Assembly: GCA_945952045.1 (NCBI GenBank)
Contig: CAMFHE010000033.1
Span: forward strand, 1-58,400
From: an uncultured Rhizobium sp.
GTDB taxonomy: Bacteria > Pseudomonadota > Alphaproteobacteria > Rhizobiales > Rhizobiaceae
DNA length: 58,400 nt
Direction of reading: 5' to 3'
Both the position numbers and the translations under genes were made by a program. The notes under the pieces are model-generated. The model was not told where the DNA came from, ran no database searches, and saw only the letters and a program-made list of their open reading frames with translations. Of the stretch, positions 56,239 through 58,400 are shown in pieces (position 1 is the first letter of the stretch; every line of letters begins with the position of its first letter).

Positions 56239-56637
56239 ATGAAGAATCTTCTCTTGCAGATTTTCACATGGTGGAGCGGCCAGACGATCGGCACGCGCTT
56301 TCATACCTGGCGTCATGGCGAGCGCGTCGGCCAAGACGATTTCGGCAATGTCTATTACCAGGGCGGCAAGGATTCAGAAGGCCGCACGCGTCGTTGGGTG
56401 ATCTTCAATGGGTATGCCGAAGCCTCGGCGATCCCGCCCGGCTGGCACGGCTGGATGCATCATCGCACCGATACCCCGCCATCCAAGGAAAACTACGCCG
56501 CCCGCGACTGGCAGAAGGCGCACCGCGCCAACCCGACCGGCACGCCCTTCGCCTATCGCCCGCCGGGCTCGATTTCCGCCAGCGGCGAACGTCCCCGCGT
56601 GACCGGCGATTACGACGCCTGGACGCCCGGCAACTGA
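56239..56637 (+). CDS. Complex I accessory subunit NDUFA12 (B17.2) homologue
   Basis: Supernumerary subunit of alphaproteobacterial and mitochondrial complex I, bound to the peripheral arm near NuoI. The 132-residue product opens MKNLLLQIFTWWSGQTIGTR and has FGNVYYQGGKDSEGRTRRW near residues 35-53, followed by PPGWHGWMHHRTDTPP and WQKAHRANPTGTPFAYRP. These are diagnostic of the family. It lies 40 kb from the nuo operon in this window and next to DUF2155, as in other rhizobia. Confidence 0.95.
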   Translation: MKNLLLQIFTWWSGQTIGTRFHTWRHGERVGQDDFGNVYYQGGKDSEGRTRRWVIFNGYAEASAIPPGWHGWMHHRTDTPPSKENYAARDWQKAHRANPTGTPFAYRPPGSISASGERPRVTGDYDAWTPGN

Positions 56638-56653
56638 CACCGGCCGACTTGCG

Positions 56654-56696
56654 CCGGAGTGTTTTCGTGGTTCCAAGAAATGCGAAAATACTCTGG
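56654..56696 (+). terminator. Hairpin between NDUFA12 and DUF2155
   Basis: A 14-bp stem with two G-U pairs (CCGGAGTGTTTTCG with CGAAAATACTCTGG) around a 15-base loop begins 17 bases after the NDUFA12 stop. There is no T run after it. Confidence 0.45.
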
Positions 56697-56750
56697 CCAT
56701 AATTGGAGGTTAGCTCCAAGGTGAACCGGTAAGTCTGGAGACGGGAAGCG

Positions 56751-57203
56751 ATGCAATTTTCACGGCGGTTTTGGAGCAAGCGAGGCATGGTCCTTGCGCT
56801 TGCAGGCTTGGCATTGGCTGCCGGCGCCGTCGTTGAAGCTGAGGCTGCCCGCGTCAACAATCGCGTGGCCGTGTTCTCCGGCATCGACAAGATTACCGGC
56901 CGCATCACCACCTTCGACGTTTATATCGATGAGACCGTGCAGTTCGGCGCGCTGCAGGTCACGCCGCGCGTCTGCTATTCCCGTGACGATACGGAAGCGC
57001 AGAAGGTCGATGCCTTCGTCGAGGTCGATGAAATCACCCTCGACCGCAAGATCCGCCGCATCTTTTCAGGCTGGATGTTCGCCGAAAGCCCCGGCCTCAA
57101 CGCCGTCGAGCACCCGATCTACGACGTCTGGCTGAAGGAATGCAAACAGAAGTCCGACGTGCCGGCGCCAGATTCGGCAGCATCCGCGCCAAGCGGGCAA
57201 TAA
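56751..57203 (+). CDS. DUF2155 exported protein
   Basis: A 150-residue protein with a signal peptide or N-terminal anchor (residues 12-33, GMVLALAGLALAAGAVVEAEA) and a DUF2155 core: VAVFSGIDKITGRITTFDVY near residue 40, FGALQVTPRVCYSRDDTEAQ near 64-83, and IRRIFSGWMFAESPGLNAVE near 100-120. The family is often annotated as similar to a cell-envelope or cellulosomal protein; function unknown. It has two cysteines. Convergent with aat, no clear terminator between them. Confidence 0.92.
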   Translation: MQFSRRFWSKRGMVLALAGLALAAGAVVEAEAARVNNRVAVFSGIDKITGRITTFDVYIDETVQFGALQVTPRVCYSRDDTEAQKVDAFVEVDEITLDRKIRRIFSGWMFAESPGLNAVEHPIYDVWLKECKQKSDVPAPDSAASAPSGQ

Positions 57204-57267
57204 TTTAGCATAGTCTCTGTGGATTACGCGCTGCCGGCCGTGTGGTGGCATCGGACGCCTGTGCTCT

Positions 57268-57879
57268 TCAAAACGCCAGGTCGGCCGTTTCCATCGCATC
57301 CGCGAGCAATTTCGCGTAGTCGTCTTTCGATACATCGATAGCGCCAAACGTCTTCAGATGCTCGGTGGTGAACTGTGTGTCGAGCAGCCGAAAACCTTTT
57401 TCGCGCAGGCGTTCGACGAGATGCACCAGACAGATTTTTGAGGCGTTTGTGGCGCGGGAAAACATGCTTTCGCCGAAGAAGGCAGCGCCGAGAGAGACGC
57501 CGTAGAGGCCACCCACCAATTCGCCATCCTTCCACGCTTCGACGGAGTGAGCGTAGCCGTAGCGGTTCAGCGTGGAGTAGAGCGAGCGGATCGTGGTGTT
57601 GATCCAGGTCGTGGGCCGGTCACCGGTCGATTCGGCGCATCCGGCGATGACGTCATCGAAGGCGGTATCGAAACGAATGTCGAAGGGTTTCTTGCGCATC
57701 TCCTTGGCCAGGCTGCGCGAGACGTGAAAATGGGCCAGCGGAATGATGCCGCGCATCTCGGGTTCCACCCAGAAGATGCGCGGGTCGTCTGCGGACTCGG
57801 CCATCGGAAACAGGCCGATGGAATAGGCGCGCAGCAGAACCTCGGGTGTAACCTTCGAATATCCGCTGCGCCTCGCCAC
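57268..57879 (-). CDS. aat: Leucyl/phenylalanyl-tRNA--protein transferase
   Basis: Adds Leu or Phe to N-terminal Arg or Lys of proteins, marking them for ClpAP/ClpS degradation. The 203-residue product has [20 protein letters not shown] near residues 18-37, [25 protein letters not shown] near 92-116 region, and [20 protein letters not shown] near 122-141, all family hallmarks. The start is a GTG at 57879, seven bases after the accC stop; no ATG is available upstream. Confidence 0.94.
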   Translation of the reverse strand: MARRSGYSKVTPEVLLRAYSIGLFPMAESADDPRIFWVEPEMRGIIPLAHFHVSRSLAKEMRKKPFDIRFDTAFDDVIAGCAESTGDRPTTWINTTIRSLYSTLNRYGYAHSVEAWKDGELVGGLYGVSLGAAFFGESMFSRATNASKICLVHLVERLREKGFRLLDTQFTTEHLKTFGAIDVSKDDYAKLLADAMETADLAF

Positions 57880-57885
57880 CGTGGT

Positions 57886-58400
57886 TTAGTTGGCCTTTCC
57901 GCCGAGGTAGTTTTCCAGCCAGTGGATATCGTAGTCGCCATTGGCGATATCCGGGTTGGAGATCAGATCCTGGAACAGCGGCAGCGTCGTCTTGATGCCG
58001 TCGATGACGAATTCGTCGAGAACGCGACGCAGGCGCATCATGCATTCGTTGCGCGTACGGCCGTGGACGATGAGCTTACCAATCAGGCTGTCGTAGTAGG
58101 GCGGGATTTTATAGCCCTGATAGGCGCCCGAATCCACGCGAACGCCAAGGCCGCCCGGTGCGTGGAAATGCGTGATCGTTCCCGGAGAGGGCACGAAGGT
58201 GCGCGGATCTTCGGCATTGATGCGGCACTCGATGGCGTGACCCTGGAAGGAAATCTCGTCCTGGGTGACCGACAACCCGCCGCCGGAGGCAACGCGGATC
58301 TGCTCGTGCACCAGGTCGATGCCGGTGATCGCCTCGGTGATCGGATGCTCCACCTGCAGGCGGGTGTTCATTTCGATGAAATAGAACTCGCCGTTTTCGT
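57886..58400 (-). CDS. accC: Acetyl-CoA carboxylase biotin carboxylase subunit (3' part)
   Basis: C-terminal 170 or so residues of the ATP-grasp enzyme that carboxylates biotin on BCCP. The visible part includes the catalytic FIEMNTRLQVEHPITEAITG, then GHAIECRINAEDPRTFVPSP and the biotin-carboxylase C-terminal domain with YYDSLIGKLIVHGRTR. The gene runs off the right edge of the window on the minus strand. Its stop lies six bases before the aat start, so the two are cotranscribed. The birA ligase at 16599 would modify its partner BCCP. Confidence 0.95.
   Translation of the reverse strand, partial: ENGEFYFIEMNTRLQVEHPITEAITGIDLVHEQIRVASGGGLSVTQDEISFQGHAIECRINAEDPRTFVPSPGTITHFHAPGGLGVRVDSGAYQGYKIPPYYDSLIGKLIVHGRTRNECMMRLRRVLDEFVIDGIKTTLPLFQDLISNPDIANGDYDIHWLENYLGGKAN

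Overview
The window is chromosomal DNA from an alphaproteobacterium of the Rhizobiaceae (Rhizobium, Agrobacterium, Allorhizobium or a close relative; I cannot name the species). The grounds are high GC with strong GC3 coding bias, a full nuo operon whose NuoE carries a rhizobial C-terminal tail, a short ProS, the DivK-PleD pair, the pyrB-pyrC-plsY-dprA-topA-rnr order, the NDUFA12-DUF2155-aat-accC order, RIME-like intergenic palindromes, and LexA boxes of the alphaproteobacterial type (GAAC-N7-GAAC).

Layout. 1-45 is the 3' end of a tRNA-Asp. 359-16599 is the respiratory complex I operon nuoABCD-orf85-EF-orf233-GHIJKLMN. It continues, with overlapping stops and starts, into birA (biotin ligase), rnj (RNase J), mce (methylmalonyl-CoA epimerase) and a DUF1467 gene. 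The mce/DUF1467 gap holds a RIME-like repeat fused to a 266-bp element that folds on paper into a closed three-way junction. Then come proS, lolC and lolD, ending at a bidirectional terminator. 24184-25166 holds an exported protein gene on the minus strand and, divergent from it, a tandem SOS box in front of a 28-residue membrane peptide gene with its own terminator. dnaE, an L,D-transpeptidase gene and SOS-boxed dinB follow, then a HAD-like gene and DUF3572. divK-pleD leads into a long gap with a probable structured small RNA, then rpmG and an MFS transporter.

36639-47345 is a minus-strand run: pyrB, a pyrC paralogue lacking catalytic histidines, plsY, dprA, topA, rnr, DUF983 and a Nudix gene. 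One small plus-strand gene sits between dprA and topA. The right end carries an AidB-like acyl-CoA dehydrogenase, a DUF6105-like gene, ruvX, a PhnA-like gene, a UPF0173 hydrolase, gatC-gatA-(GNAT)-gatB, a second GNAT gene, an NDUFA12 homologue (complex I accessory subunit, unlinked to nuo), a DUF2155 gene, aat, and the 3' end of accC.

Almost all genes are housekeeping. The observations most worth follow-up lie between genes or are very small: the SOS-controlled peptide (24859-24992), the cloverleaf repeat element (19612-19877), the candidate small RNA (34858-35026), the possible rpmG attenuator (35304-35342), and the two helix-hairpin-helix tails encoded inside the nuo operon. No computation was run. 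Family assignments rest on recognised motifs, lengths and gene order.
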